DNA of 64,000 bases from Eremophila alpestris peregrina (GCA_009792885.1 WMCF01000006.1:3670037-3734036); one strand, 5' to 3'. Positions 1 to 14,120 are shown, counted from the first letter of the stretch. Numbers and translations are program-made. The notes: generated from the sequence alone by a model not told the origin.

Positions 1-3000
1 CATTAAATTATCCATCTCTGTCCTGCATTTGAAACTCATGCAGGAGATCAGCCACTCGCAATTAGAACTGACTTGGGATCGGAATAAAACTTTAGACCAA
101 GCACATCATCTGAAAAATGCAAATGTTTGTGACCAACAGCCCAGTGTTTCAGCTGTCAGGATCAAGGACACAATACCTGGGCTGGACACCACAGACTAGT
201 TGCTACCCGCTCATTTCAGGAGGAATTGTCAGCTCATTTTGATGCAAATGCCTTAGATGCCTCAGGCCCCGGCACCCAATGTTCTCGATTTTTTTGGCTT
301 GCAGAACAAAGTAAACCAGTGAGAGGTTGATCCTTGCAGACCTCAAAGTGCCATGGCCTCTGCTCTACTGTCCCAGTCCCAGTCCTGTGCCTCTGCTCCC
401 AGGTGAACTCTTCTGTGCAAACAAATTTTTAAAAATCTCAAATGGAATTAAAAAACCCCCAAACCTTTCCACACTCTCAGAGTACTTTACTTCATTTCCT
501 ACAGAGCATCAGCTCTTTGGGCTTGTCCCTTTCCAGAGAAGTGACATCCACCCTTCAGAAATGCCCTTCCCTGTAGGACCTCTCTCACCTGAAAGCACCC
601 CTTTAGTCCTGAGCCCATGGGCCACAGAGAGCCATCTAAAGCCCATCAGCAATAATGTAGCACATTTAGCCCACAGAGGCAGAGCAAAGGCATGGTCTTA
701 GGCACAGAGGCCACTGCTTTGAACATTTTTATTTCTCCCTGTCGGTCAGCTTCAAAGCTGAGTAGCTCACTACAATGCTTACATTTACAAAGCTGTAAGT
801 GCTCACTACGGTGCAGATCATTTCTACAATACATAGAAAACCTCATTGATACACAGCACTCCTCACTTTCTTTTAAGTATTCCTCTATTCTTATCAACAA
901 CCCATGTCAGAGTCTGTTCCATCAAGGTCAGCTAATGAGGTGGAAGAGTTAAGAGGTCATCTGAGTGTCATAGAATCACAGAATGGTTTGAGTTAGAAGG
1001 GACCTTACAATCATCCAATTCTAACCCCTTGGCACAGGCACCTTCCACTAGATCAGATTGCTCAGAGCCCTGTCTAACACAGCCTTGAACACTTCCAGGG
1101 ATGGGGCATCCACAGCTTCTCTGGGCAACCTGTGCCAGTGCCTCACCACCCTCACAGTAAAGAATTTCTTCGTAATATCTAATCTAAACCTGCTGTCTTT
1201 CAGTTTAAAGTCATTACTCCTTGTCCTGTCACTACATGCCCTTGTAAAAAGTTGCTCCTCAGTTTTCCTGTATTCCCTTCAGGTACTGGGAAGAACTTGT
1301 ATCCTCTTAGCTCAGAACTGTTGGAGATACACCAGCATATCTTGGCTGCTATTGCAGGAGGGCAAGGTGTCTCCATCAGGAACTGTAACCTCTGCTTTGC
1401 CAAGCGGACATCTCAGAGGTTTTATAGCATCTCATGTGACACCAGCCATCTCTATGTGAGCATTCAAATCAAGCTCTGAAACGTCTACAGGGTACAGTGA
1501 CACTGCTCTTTAGAAGCAACCATGAGTTCATAAATCTGAGACCTGTCCTCACTTTGTCCTGCCTCACAAGACTAGAAACAGGTCAGTCAATCACCTCCTA
1601 ACACTGTGTAATTTTTCCCCATGGGTTACTCTGGGAGCTTGAAGTGAGCAGCACAGCAGCTGGCACCCAAAGCTACAGCCCCCCATCATGAGCAGGGAGT
1701 AAAGCCCACCTCAAAAATCTCTTCATTGGTGAGATTTCTTTTTTTGTTTTTCCTCCTTAAAATAGATGCATTAGCTGAGAGTCATTTAATGGCAAAAGAG
1801 TACAATGACAGATTTGGTGAGGAACTGGACTTCTTTATATAAGTTTGATGTTTACAATCCTTCTTCCTTGCACTGTATATCAGCAAAAACACTCCAGATT
1901 CAGATGAACTACCTTACACATCCTCTAAGTCTCCTTCATCCCATCATGCAATGTTTTCACTTACATTGTGCCCGACCACATCTGCCCTCCACCCCTCTGG
2001 GTCTTTAAATTAAGTTTCTTCTGGAGAATTTTATGCCTGACAATTTTTTGGTTTTTTTCCCAAGAGATGAAAAAAAGCAGGGTCAGCCCAGACATTCTCT
2101 GCAGATTTCAAAAACAAATTCAAATCTTGCTGTGGGCATGCTGAATTTAGTTGACCTTCACACGAAGGGTGCAAGGTCAGGTATGTCCTCCCAGGAGTGT
2201 TTGCAGAGCAGGCTGAGTCCTGGCTGCATTCACCCTCAGCCACATGCACCTTCAACCTTTTCCTGTTCCTGCCTACAAAATATGCTGCAAAACATTTTTT
2301 CATGGGAAAAAAACTTAGTCTGTGTATGCTGTTTTAAAAGTTTGTGGAGCACCCATTTTGAGCAAGGAAGGCAAACCAGAGAAACCAATGGCTTCACTGC
2401 CACTGGCAATGGAGCTGCAGTTTCTAGGACCTTGTAGCTGGTTCATTTACAGTGGGAGTGTTTCTAATTACCACTCCAAAAAATGTGCCTTTAAAATGCA
2501 CAGTGTCCCTTTTTGTACTTGAATTAATTGGGTCAAATTTAAAAGTCATTACTCAGTGAAAATAGCATTTGGTTATAAATATAAAGGAATATTTCTTCTA
2601 AGGTAGGTTAAGTAATCATCTGGTTATCAGGCTTTTTCATCTCTTTTCATTTTCACTTCTTTTTAAACATTAATTATAGTCTTCCCACCAGATCACCAGA
2701 TATTTTACCAAACTCTTTATTTCCCTCTGTACAGAGAGGTGTCCCAGAAAACATGGAGTTCCTGCACTTCTTCCTTTTTCCTCTCACAGCTATCACCTAT
2801 GTGCCTGTGTGTTCCTACCATGTCCTGCCAATGGGACATGCTTAGCCTGTGCCACTGTCACTTCCATGCACAGCTACTCCTGTCTGTCTGCAGGAGCTGG
2901 TGCACTGCAGAAAACCTTCCTAAAGTCTTGGCCTTTCACTCAGAGTGCATCTGAGAAGAAGACACCTGAGATTTCCCTGTGGAAAAGAGCTACCTGCTCC

Positions 3001-3878
3001 AGGGATAAACCAAGGTATCCAGGAAAGCTGTACATGTACCCTAAAATGGGCACGTTTTTCACAGAATTGGTTATAAAGAGCCATACATGGACACATGGTA
3101 AAGATTGACAGAGCAACTAAAAAGATATCAGTGTGGCAACTCTACAATAAATGTAACCAACTTGATCTGTAATGCACATATGAGGATTTTCCCCTGAATT
3201 ATTTCTGTTTACAGAGAGCTTCACAAAGTTAAAAAGTCTGTATCATTCCTATAGTTTCATTAAGAGTCCAACACCACCTCACTTCCCTAGCACTTTCCAA
3301 TGATTGCTTTAAGTATCATCATGTAGCTCCTTTCATTAGGCAATGGTAAATCTTTTTTCACTATTTTTTAGGTTTATTTTGATCATTGCTGAGAGTTTAG
3401 TCTAGTCAACTTTAAACAAATTCTTAGCCCTATCTGCTGCTTTAGCCTTGTGCCTAGAACCCAGAGAAATATGGATTATCCTCATACCATTTAATATCAG
3501 ACAAAATATAACATTTCCCCTACTTTAAGCCAATCTAGTAATACCCCTCACTTCAGTGTTCCATTATGCATATCAACACTAATTCCTATGCTCTTAATCT
3601 TTGCTCCTCACAAAAATAAGATTGGATATCTACGGGAGAAGGCTGCAGAATTGCCAGTGTTTTTCTGAAGACTGAGACTCTGCATCCAGTCCTCCAGACT
3701 TTTGGTTTTATCACTCTGTTTCATACTGCTTCTTTTGTTGCAAAGTCCAGCAAATACTCAGCAGTTTCTCCACAAGGCACCGCTACTTTCACTGACTTTT
3801 TTCTGATTGTGTTCTCGACCAAAGAACATCATCATAACACCATTATTCCTCTCTATAACCTAAATTAGGCAACAGAAA
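1..3878. other. Intergenic region upstream of the SLC5A7-like gene
   Basis: I find no spliced gene here. Open frames are short, lack conserved motifs and are not joined by plausible splice sites. The recognisable element is a CR1 fragment near 965-1290. The rest is unique-looking sequence, AT-rich toward 3100-3800. The 5' untranslated exon(s) and promoter of the following transporter gene may lie here but cannot be fixed from sequence alone. Confidence 0.6.
965..1290 (-). mobile_element. CR1 LINE 3'-end fragment
   Basis: It begins with the inverted CR1 3' terminus (tagaatcacagaatggtt, then an 'agaagggaccttacaatcat' type block) and runs into the usual 'gggcaacctgtgccagtgcc' and 'tgtcactacatgcccttg' segments. 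The element is therefore on the minus strand and 5'-truncated. After about 1290 the similarity to CR1 that I can recognise fades. Any open frame across it is repeat-derived. Confidence 0.85.
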
Positions 3879-6800
3879 ATGGCTCTAAATATACCAGGCT
3901 TGGTATCTCTGAGTGTATTTTTTACATTAACTTTAGCTACTGGAATTTGGGCTTCTTGGAAAAGCAGAAAGGATCAGCAGAACAGGAATCCAACAGAGAT
4001 GGCCATGGTTGGAGGCAGGAGTATAAATGTTTTCATTGGATTGTTTACTGCAACAGGTAAGTTTTCTTAAAAGACTTTAAACAATTCCTCTTAAATGACT
4101 TTAAAAGATTCTTCTTAAAACACACGCATTGCATAGATCTGGGTGACTTCTCTTTCAAAGGAAGTGAGCTCCTTTAATGTCAGGGTAGATTTTGCCTAAG
4201 TGTGACTTTAAAGGAGTATGGTTTCATGAATCATTTTGGGATGGATTCTTAAAACCTCTTCACACTGAGCAGAACCTAGTGTTTATGTAGATTCTCTTAA
4301 ATGAAAGAGATTCATTTAAGAGTTTAGTTAAGAGTTAAGAGTTTAATTTAAGAGCGACAAAAGAATACAGCACTTTTCATTAAGGAAGACTGTGGTCTTA
4401 ACTGTGAGCCAGTTTCTGTTATCCAACATAACAGAAGAATTTTATTCACAGAGAAGTCCAGTTCTGTGTGAAATAAATTGTCACTCATGGTGAGCATTGG
4501 TCTCTCTCTTAAAGAGAGGGTTTCCCTCAACTTCCCTTTTCTCTCCTTGCTGCCTGGCATAATCTAAAATTTGCTTCCCTGTCTTGTATTTTGTAAAGGC
4601 ATCCCCCAGAGGCATTTGCCTGGCTAAGACACTTAAATCATTGTTGTAGGTTTGTTATCTGACTGCACTGCCTGTTGGCATTTGTTTTCCCTAATGTCTA
4701 TTTTCTTAGACCCCATAAGTGATGTTCTTGAAGGAGAGCAATTATACAAAGGCAATTCCATTTCCCCTAGCAAAAGTCTTCCTCTGAGAAAAAAAAATGT
4801 AATTAAAAATGACTATTTTCAAATTGTCTCTAAATGTTTAAACATTGAGCTTTTCCATGCACCACAGATATCCATTCTTGAAGCTGGAAAATTATTAAGA
4901 ATGAGATTCTAATACTATTACCTTAGTCAGCAGCACATCTCTGTATGGCAGAAAACTGCAAGGAAAATAGAAGGGTGATTAAATATTTGTATGAGAAAAA
5001 TGTTTACAAACTCTCAGAGTGTTCTGCAGGGTTAGTTGAGAATATATCTCTCAATTCTAACCTTTTCATCTTCCATGATTACAGCCACCTGGGTTGGAGG
5101 AGCATATATCAACAGCACAGCTGAAATTGTCTACCTGCCTTCAAAAGGATTACTGTGGGTCCAGGCACCTGTGGGATTTGCCTTGTCCCTTGTTATTGGT
5201 AAATAATTAATGTAATTAGGACACATAAGCTTTAAAAATATATCATAGGAGTATATTTAGATATGTAGCAGAATATAGGGTACATTTCAAATGTGATTTC
5301 GTTTTTTCAGTCTCCCATATATCAAGAATAAGCATTTATAATGCTATCCTCTGAACTGAAATGGAAATTAGGGTAGCTTGGAGCTAGTGTAGAGTTTTGT
5401 CTTCTTGTAGTAGTTTATAGGACAAAAATCTTATCTGATGATTTAGAAGAATGTGTGTATGTGCATATTGCTTTTTTTCTCATGGTCTCTATATCACACA
5501 GACTATTGAGAGTCTTGGTATTTAATTTTTCCCTTGGAATTTCTGTGTGATGAAATAATAGTATCTTGATTTTTCCACTAAAATGCATTTTTCTGAGTAG
5601 TCTCATCTCAGGATGAATGTGTCGTGCATCTAGCTTATGCCACTTTATAGCTGGTCATTTTTTGGTTGAAACTAAGCTAAGTGTGCAGTGTTCTATACCT
5701 GAGTTGCCATTTCTAACTCTGAGAATTACTGCACTTGTGCTGAGGTTCAGCTCTCTTGCCAAGACCAAAGTTGCTTTCAGGCCACATTGTGTCATACCAT
5801 AACTCTCTAGGGACACAGGATGATGAAAGCAAGGAGACCTGTGCAGACCTTACACAGGAATTTCTAAAAGAACAATGCCCTTTATTCTCAAGTCAAAGAA
5901 AAGAGTCCAACTGACGTGAATATGAATCAGGCTTGGAAATGTATTGCCAGCACTGCTTATGTGAGTAATTCTACTAATGAAACTGAGGAGTGCAGGTCTG
6001 ATCCTGCAATCTTTGCTCAGGTCAGTAGTGCCCAGACAAGCAGTCCTGTTGGCTTCAGGGTTAGACACAATACGTATTCTTTGGTTTTAATGAGATGGCT
6101 GCACATCTGAGGTCCAGTATTTAGGTGAAGGTGAGTGGGACTCAGCTCAATGCACAGATTAAAACAATATAGTTCTGGGAAGAGACAGTGAAGCCAACCA
6201 AATGAAAAATGTAATCAGAAAAGGACCTTGCATCAACAGGTTGCATCACATGACCAAGGACAAAACTTTGCCTCCTTTTTAGCCAAATATGAGCATTTAA
6301 TGCCTCACTCTATCTACTGATATCTTCCACAGGATGCTTTTGAGAAAATTTTATGTCTCAGATTGGTAAGTCTTTGAAGATGCAGAGGAGATTATATATG
6401 GGTACCCACTGAGCTAAATTCCTGTCACACAGGTATTTTGTGCCATTTGGGGTGCCACAGGGGTCCTCTCTGGCCTTCAGTAGCCACTCCAGAAAGATCT
6501 AGGTGTGCCAAAAGTGGACAGTCACATATATCAGCTGTAAGCAGATATCCTTTACAAGATGGGACCTCTCAAATGGATAAAACCCCACATTTAGCAAGTG
6601 AATTTAAACCCTGCTGAGTGGGTGTCTGCATCATTCTCTAGGGTCCATTATGTACGAATTCCACATTCACTAGTGGGTGGGTCTGCTTTGTATATACCAT
6701 ATTACTCTTACCTTTTTTATTCTGGAATATAAAACATGCAAAATTCTACCAAAGTGTCATTATTTTCTGATAGGTGGTTTCTTCTTTGTAAATCCAATGA

Positions 6801-9800
6801 GAGCAAAGAATTATGTGACTGTGATGGACCCCCTTCAAGAAACTTATGGGAACATGATGGGAACTTTACTCTTCATTCCACCACTGCTAGGAGAGGTATT
6901 CTGGTTTGCAGCTATCCTGGCATCTCTGGGTAAATACCTCCTTTCCTGTTGCAAAGGTCACGTGGACTGGCAGAGTGTAATACACATTTGGGAACTGTGG
7001 AAAGCTGAGCTTTATGTCTCCTTTTGTGAGAGGAGCAAGCATTTCTCATTTCTAGAAAATATGTTTTCAGGTTTAAAACAAATAGTGCTATATATTCATA
7101 ATATTATAACACAGAACTCCTCCAATGTGAGTTTGTACCTTCCTCTTGCCTGTGGGAGAGCAGATGTAAAAAAGCAAAGTGCCTTGGCAATGGTCATGCA
7201 GCAAAGTGAAGCAGTAAGAGCAGGAAGGAATCGTGGGCTCTCTCAGTTCCCACTGTGCACACTCTCTTTAGACTGTATTTTTCATGCAGTATGTTGAACT
7301 GGTACCAGGGGATAAGATATCCTTATTTATCCTGTATTCTGCACATACGAAATCTGTCTAAAATACTTGACTGCTTATCCTTGTCTGCAGGAGCAACAAT
7401 GAGGGTCATCTTGGATATTGGAGGCTCTTTGGCTATCACCATCTCAGCATGCACTGTCATACTCTACACTCTGCTGGGAGGCCTCTACTCTGTTGCCTAC
7501 ACCGATGTCATCCAGATGGTTTTCATTACCCTCAGCCTGGCAAGTCCTGTGCATTTCTTTGGTACCAGTTTTCTAACTAAAGGGAAAAGTCCTGCTCTTC
7601 TTTTCAGCATGTCTCAGACCAAAAATAACTTCCTTGACCAACAGTTCCTCTTTAGGAGAACAGGTTTTCTGAAAAATGTCACAGTCTTTATAAGTCTTTG
7701 TACCTTACGCATTTCAGGCAGCGCTCACACAAGCCACTGGCCTTGCTGGGTGAACACAAAACAGTCTGCAACAAAAGTGAAGTTTACAGAACCTGTCTAG
7801 AACCATCTTGAATAGAGATCTGTTCACAGAAAGTACCAATTAACCTGAATTACAAACTCATGTCCTTGATGGTGTCATGAACCAGAAACATGTAGATTTA
7901 GAGTAAGGAAGGGGAGAAAAGAAGACTTTAGGCTTAATCTTATGTAACTCTAAGTTCTACATCTACCTTAACTTAAATATCTGTTCTCCAAGAACAAGGA
8001 CACTAGGAAAATGGTTAACAACTTCTATTTCTATCCTAGTGGATCTGTATCCCCTTTGCCCTGGTGAATTCTGCAACAGAAAGTATTTATTACACTGCAA
8101 CCCATCAATCTTACCAAGACCCTTGGATTGGGAAGATAGAAAAACAGTATCTTGGAAGGTGGCTGGATGACTTCTTCTACTTGGTATGGAGCATTTCTTG
8201 GACAAGTGGTTGGGAGGAGGAATTGTGCAGGGACTTTCTGTCTGGAAAGCTTGTGAGCTCTACCAGCCAGGAGCCCTACATTGCAAGGCAAGTTGACACA
8301 GGCTGGAGGTGTAAAACTGTGTCTCAGCACCTCTTGCAGCAACCTAAATGGACTGGGGATACCCAGGGCTCAGATGTGGGATGAAAAAAAGCAGTAGGGA
8401 CACTCCATACTTTATCCACATGGAGGAACATACCTCTTGGGTAAGACCATCCAGGCAGCCAGTTCCTCTCCTGGTACCTAAATGAGTAATTTCCTACATT
8501 TTGAGGTCTTGCAGCCTCAATAGTGTACTTTTAACATAAATAAGTAAAATTCCCTCTATTTGAAAAAAAGAAATTAAATTACATGACTGCAGGTCATAAG
8601 CAAGCACAGTGCAAATGGCTCCACTGCACAACACAACTTTTGAGTTACCAATATACCCAAGACTTCAGGAAGTTGTTCTGCTCTTACTAAACTGATAATA
8701 GGGACACACAGAAGCCTGTTTGGTGAGGACAGAATTTTCAGATTTTATCTGATTAATTTTGTGTGCTAAGAAAGTGAAAAATATGGGTTTGTTTTTCATT
8801 TTAAAAGCAGGATAGCTAAGTTTGGATAGATTTATTTACAAAAGCTGCATTCCTGAAAAATTTTCACTTCTTCTGTGCCTGATTCACTATTCCAAACAAC
8901 CATTTTTCAGCTTTCTCTATCTAGCAAACCATTAACCTGTTTTCATTAAAATTTCACCTCCATTGCAATGAAAACAAAGGAAAGGGGGATTCACAGCTAT
9001 CAGAAATATTATCCTCAAGAGTTAGAGCTGGGCAGCATTTATGCACTTGAAATGAGAATTTTGTAACACTAAAGATTATTATGGATGATGCCCTACAGCA
9101 GTCTGGTGGGTACCACTGGTAACCGATGAATGTTTCAGGTGCTTGGGAGCATCCCGTGGCAGACTTACTTCCAAAGGGTGCTCTCTGCTGCCTCGACAGG
9201 ACAGGCAAGGCTCATTTCCTACCTCTCTGGCCTCGGGTGCTTTGCAATGGCCGTCCCCTCGGTGCTCATCGGGGCAGTCGCAGCATCAACAGGTACAAGG
9301 AATTGTTTCCCTCTGAGTAATCAGCGTGGTTTTGGCAAAGGTGATTAAAACGAGATTCAAAGAAGTCCCGATAAAGACTTAAAATTACCCTGTCCCATTG
9401 TCCTCAACACCAAGATAGGTAATCCATACCAGAAAATGTGGAGCCCTCCTGAGGTACATTGCACAACTACTCACAGACATTTAAACAGCCCCAAAACCTT
9501 TTTAAAGCTATTTCCTTAGGATGAAATTACTTTTCCCAGACTTTGTGTTGAGGAAAGATGAAGGCAGACTCTCTAAAACCTTCTATAATCCTATTTTAGA
9601 AGAAATTTTATGCTTCCTTCTGTTCATGCCTAAGACATGTAAGACCCAGCAATATGACTACAGATTCTTGCTTGAAGGAATCAAGAAATTCAGTGCTGTA
9701 AATTCATGGTCTCCACACAGGGACTCAGTCCTGTGTTGGCTGTGAGTTAGGGTAAAAGTGCAGCCAGATCACTGAACATTTAAGGAAATCAGCTGGAGTC

Positions 9801-11299
9801 ATGTCTTCATCCAATTCCCTTCTCCTCATGAGCAGTATCTAGAGATTGACCTTTAATTGAGCCAATTCTGGAATCACACAAAGCACACCTATTTCTTTAG
9901 ATGCTGCTGAGGAAAAGGGAAACTTTTGATCTAGTGGGAGCTGCAGCATGCTAAGGGGAATCACAAAAGTTCACAAAATAACCCAAAAAATCAATCTAAG
10001 TCCTAAAATACTGAGTGGATCTCAGGTCTTAGCCCTTCTGTGACTGGCCCTTGTGAAAATGCAATTTCAAAGCTAGCAGAAATATCCATGAAGGATTTGT
10101 TGTGACTTTTCCTTGTTTTGTTTTAAAGACTGGAATCAGACAAGCTACGGTCTTCCAAGCCCATTCGAGAGAGGGGAGTCAACAATGATACTACCACTTG
10201 TTTTACAACACCTCTGCCCAGCATATATCTCCATTATTGGTCTGGGAGCCATTGCTGCTGCTGCAATGTCTTCTGCAGATTCAGCTCTTCTCTCCACTGG
10301 CTCCATGTTTGCTCACAACATCTACAGGAAAATCCTGAGGAAAAAGGTACCTGGCTGCAGCATTCAGTAGTTATGCTGTCAGGAAAGGCAGTCTTGCTTC
10401 AAGGCTATTTCTGAACCAGTGTGTGACTGGAGGTGTGTGTCCTTCAGATGCTGAACTGATTTCAAGAAACAGAGCTCCAAACATAAGCCAGGGGTGTTCA
10501 TATCCTTGGCAGGGGTACTAATACCCACACTGGTGAGCTTTGCTCATTCTAACATGACTAGTACAAAATTTGGACTAAGCCATTAATGGAAACAGCATAA
10601 AACCATGACCCTTAAAATCAAAGGGCCCCTCCAGGGCTGCCTGCCTTGCCTGGCTGCTGGTGGCAAGTGGTGCCTGAAAGCATCAAGGGCTTGGGGAGAA
10701 CCAGCCCAGGCCAGGGCAGTGCTGGCCATCCTGCCAGAAAACACGGTGTCTCTAATGCTGCAATCTCTGCTTTACAGGCATCAGAGACAGAGGTGCTGTG
10801 GGCCATGAGGACCTCCATGTTGGTGTTTGGGGCTGGGGCTGCTGGTCTGGCTTTCTATTCCCGCTCTGTCTATGACCTCTGGTTCCTCAGTGGGGAGCTG
10901 GTGTATGCCCTCCTCTTCCCCCAGCTCTGCTGTGCCCTCTTTGCACCCAGCACAAACACCTATGGATCAGCTGCTGGCTTCTTGGTTGGGCTCCTGCTGA
11001 GGCTACTGGCAGGGGAGCCTGCCCTGAGCATCCCCCCCATAATCTGCTACTCAGCCTGCTCCCTGGTGGATGGGACCTACAGCCAGCTCTTCCCCTTTAA
11101 AACATTCACCATGCTCCTCACCTTGGGCACAATCCTTGCTGTTTCACACGTGGCCAAGGCTTTGTTTCAGAGAAACCTCCTCCCTCGCAGCTGGGACATT
11201 TGCAATGTCATGGGGGGAACTGCCATCCTTATCCCCTTGCAGCAGGTGGAGAAACAGGAGGGTTTGCCAACCACTGCTCTAGAAGAGAACCATGATTAA
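3879..11299 (+). CDS. SLC5A7-like sodium-coupled transporter (choline transporter paralogue)
   Basis: Eight coding exons: 3879-4056, 5085-5198, 6774-6929, 7391-7539, 8040-8183, 9139-9292, 10129-10346, 10778-11299 (1635 nt, 544 residues). The protein aligns end to end with the high-affinity choline transporter CHT1, an SLC5-family plasma-membrane Na+ symporter that brings choline into cholinergic neurons. Visible family segments are TWVGGAYINSTAE (residue ~61), SIPWQTYFQRVLS, DWNQTSYGLP (299-308), MSSADS (345-350) and LAGEP (449-452). D349 and E451, acidic positions I recall as important in CHT1, keep the same numbering. The start has a good context (AAAATGG) and leads straight into TM1. The C-terminal tail is much shorter than in the 580-residue human protein, so the trafficking tail of CHT1 is missing. 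Intron 4 uses a GC donor. It is probably a diverged paralogue rather than SLC5A7 itself; the substrate is inferred, not shown. Confidence 0.87.
4294..4322. repeat. Perfect 12-bp inverted repeat, 5-nt loop
   Basis: CTCTTAAATGAA (4294-4305) is followed after AGAGA by its exact reverse complement (4311-4322). The flank to 4353 repeats the TTAAGAG motif several more times. It lies in intron 1 of the SLC5A7-like gene. No function is evident. Confidence 0.8.
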
Positions 11300-11410
11300 A
11301 TGTGGGGATTCATTTGAAAGGCCACTGTGTGTTCAGCAGTTAGAGCATGGCACAGACAGCATCACTCTTTGCTTTCTCCACTACTGATTTATTTGAAGTC
11401 CTCATCAAGA

Positions 11411-11416
11411 AATAAA
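11411..11416 (+). promoter_or_regulatory. Putative polyadenylation signal of the SLC5A7-like gene
   Basis: An AATAAA hexamer lies about 110 nt after the TAA stop at 11297-11299. It is the first canonical signal downstream, so a short 3' UTR is likely. Confidence 0.55.
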
Positions 11417-13522
11417 GAGGCATTCTGTTCATCCAAGGGGAATATTTGAGTTTGAAGTCAGCAGTGGTTAAAGTCACATGGTGATGGAGCACAATCTTGT
11501 GGTGGTGATCACGGGACACCTCAGGCCCAGCAGTGGTTGCTTCGAGGTGCCCCTGATATTCCACCTGAAAGCAAAGCTATAATCCTGCTCCAACTCTTAG
11601 GGTGTTCCCAAGTCACATACTTTTCTCACCACAAAGAAGACAAATTAATGTCTGATAGATTGGGTATTCTTGTTAAAAAAAAGGTGAACAGACCTGTTTC
11701 CATTACACAGCAAGGGGTTTAGCATAATCATCCCTGGGGAGCACATCAAACTGCTGAAAGCACAAATTACTGAAAGTAGTGCAACTGCCACAGCAATGCA
11801 GCAGTAATATCAGTTGTGCATCATTCCTTGTATACTTTACAAAGCTTTCCTTCATACTGCAAAAGTTTTTGCACTACTCTCCCCACTACAGTATCTGCCA
11901 GTGGATCCCTCAACCTGGGAACATGTCAGACATCCCCTCTATACAACAGGGCAGCAACAGGTAAGCAAGATAAAGCAACAGCCCTTAACTATTCCCTAAG
12001 AAAGATTTACATAGCCACTATTTACAAAAATGTAGCTAGATAGAAAAACAGAGATGCCAGACAGACTATTGGATGAATTTTGTCTAAAACCTGTTAAATC
12101 ACTTGTGTCAGGGTTTTACCCTAGCACAGCAATAGGATGGTGTATAACATACACAAACTGGTGTGTGAGAACTCAGAGGACTGTGATGACAGAAAGGTGC
12201 TAGAAACTGATCCTAAACTTTCCTGCAAGGACACAAAATCCTAAAATCCTGAAGACAAGATCCCAAAAGATTCAAGCCACAGATGAGTACAGAAAAGCCC
12301 CCAATACCTTGTTTGCATGAATTCTTAATGGCTTGGAAGATAAGAAACACAGATAAATAGTGAGTTTGGACTCTAGCCTGAGGTCTGATGGACTGAGAAC
12401 ATCCCCCAGTGAGATGGATCATTAAGATGTGAGCTGAATTAAAGATTCAGGAGGATTCCATAGTAATGGCTCACAGATGGCTGTTATTTTATACTTCCCT
12501 CAGCAGCTGTGCAGCATCTTACCAGGGTCAGTTGCAATCCACCCACAAGAGCCAGCAGGAACCACACTCACAGTACCTTTCCAAAGTGGTTGTGGGAGCT
12601 GCTGTGAGTGGAAACACATGGCACTATTGAAAGGAAGATATTTACTGGCATAACCAAAATATCCTGTAGCAGAGTAACCCTCACAGCTAAGTGAGCTGCT
12701 GAAGTGAAAACGAGGTGCTGCTCCATGATTTACTTCTAGCATGTGCATGCACAAGGTGAGAAGCTCCACTGGTGCCACTGTAGCAAGCTCAGCTAGGAGC
12801 CAAGAGACTCTGAATTGCACCAAGGCAACTGCCTTGGCTCAGGAGGAGAACTGTCAGCCCTGCACTCTAAATATGGCTTTGAGGACTCTGCTCCCTGTGG
12901 GGGATCATTCACCTCTTTTAAAATATCCATCCTCAGCAAGGAGGAGTTTCTGCTCCTCATCAGAAAAATATCGCACAACCTTATGTTTTGTACTAGTGTT
13001 AGTGAACACCTGGGCACATTAACCTTCCAATGCACAGCAGTCCTGTTGATACACTTTGTTCAACCAAGACCAGGTATTCATTCCTGTGTCTCTAGAGACT
13101 GCCATGAAATACTAATTATAAGGTGTCTAGAAAAGGGAAAAAAAGCTGGTATGAAAATCAAAAGCTTTGCCATTGACTATGGCCCTAGGCAGTCACCCAC
13201 GGGAGCCTTCCACACAGCAGTGATTTGAGTGGGAGCATGTGAGGTTGTGCTTAGGCAAGGGAGGCACCAAAGCTATCATTACCTCAGCGCCAGGAGAACA
13301 GGGCTCTCGTTAAATCACAGTTGCTGGATGCTGGATGCTGATTCAAGCATACTCCCCTGAGAGATTCAGGGGTGACCTAGTTTGGGGACCTGTCCATCCC
13401 CCTGTGTGGAGCAGATCAAAGCTGACATGCTGCACTTCAATCAGGGCACAGACCTGCTGCATGACCCAGATAAGAGTGAAGCCACAATGGCATCATGCCA
13501 ATGTCATCATCATACTTCCTGA

Positions 13523-14120
13523 CCATAGAACCATAGAATGTTAAGGGCTTGGAAGAGACCTTAAAGATCATCTAGCTCCAAGCCCCCTGCCATGGGCAGG
13601 GATGCCACTTACTTGGTGAGGTTGCTCAGGGCCCCATTCAGCCTGGTCTTCCAGGGATTTGACATCCACAACTTTCCTGGGCAATCTGTTCCTGTGCCTC
13701 ACCAACCTTAGAGTAAAGAATTTATTATCTAACCTAAAAATACCCTCTTCCATTTTTAAAATACTGCCCCTTGTCCTGTCAGTATCTGTTCATACAAAAG
13801 GTACTCTTCCCTCCTTTATATAAGCCCCCTTAAGGTACTTGAAGGCCACAATGAGGACTCCATGGAGCTTTCTCTTCTCTTCTTTGGGGCTGAGCAACCC
13901 CAAATCTCTCAGACTGTCTCCATAGGAAAGGTGCTCCATCCCTCTGATCATATTAGTGGCTTCCTCTGATCCCACTCAGCACATCTTTCCTGTGCTGGGA
14001 CCCCAGAGCTGGATGCAGCACTTCAAGTGAGGTCTCACCAGAGCAGAGAAGAGGGGCAGAATCCCCTCCCTCACCCTGCAGGCCACACTGCTTTGGATGA
14101 AGCCCAGGATCCATCCCACA
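13523..14120 (-). mobile_element. CR1 LINE 3'-end fragment
   Basis: It starts at the inverted CR1 terminus (ccatagaaccatagaatg, then 'gagaccttaaagatcatcta'). It continues through the standard order 'ttgctcagggcccc', 'ttgtcctgtca', 'ctgagcaaccccaaatctct', 'tgtgctgggaccccagagct' and 'aggtctcaccagagcagag'. About 600 bp remain. The orientation is minus and the 5' end is truncated. Confidence 0.9.
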
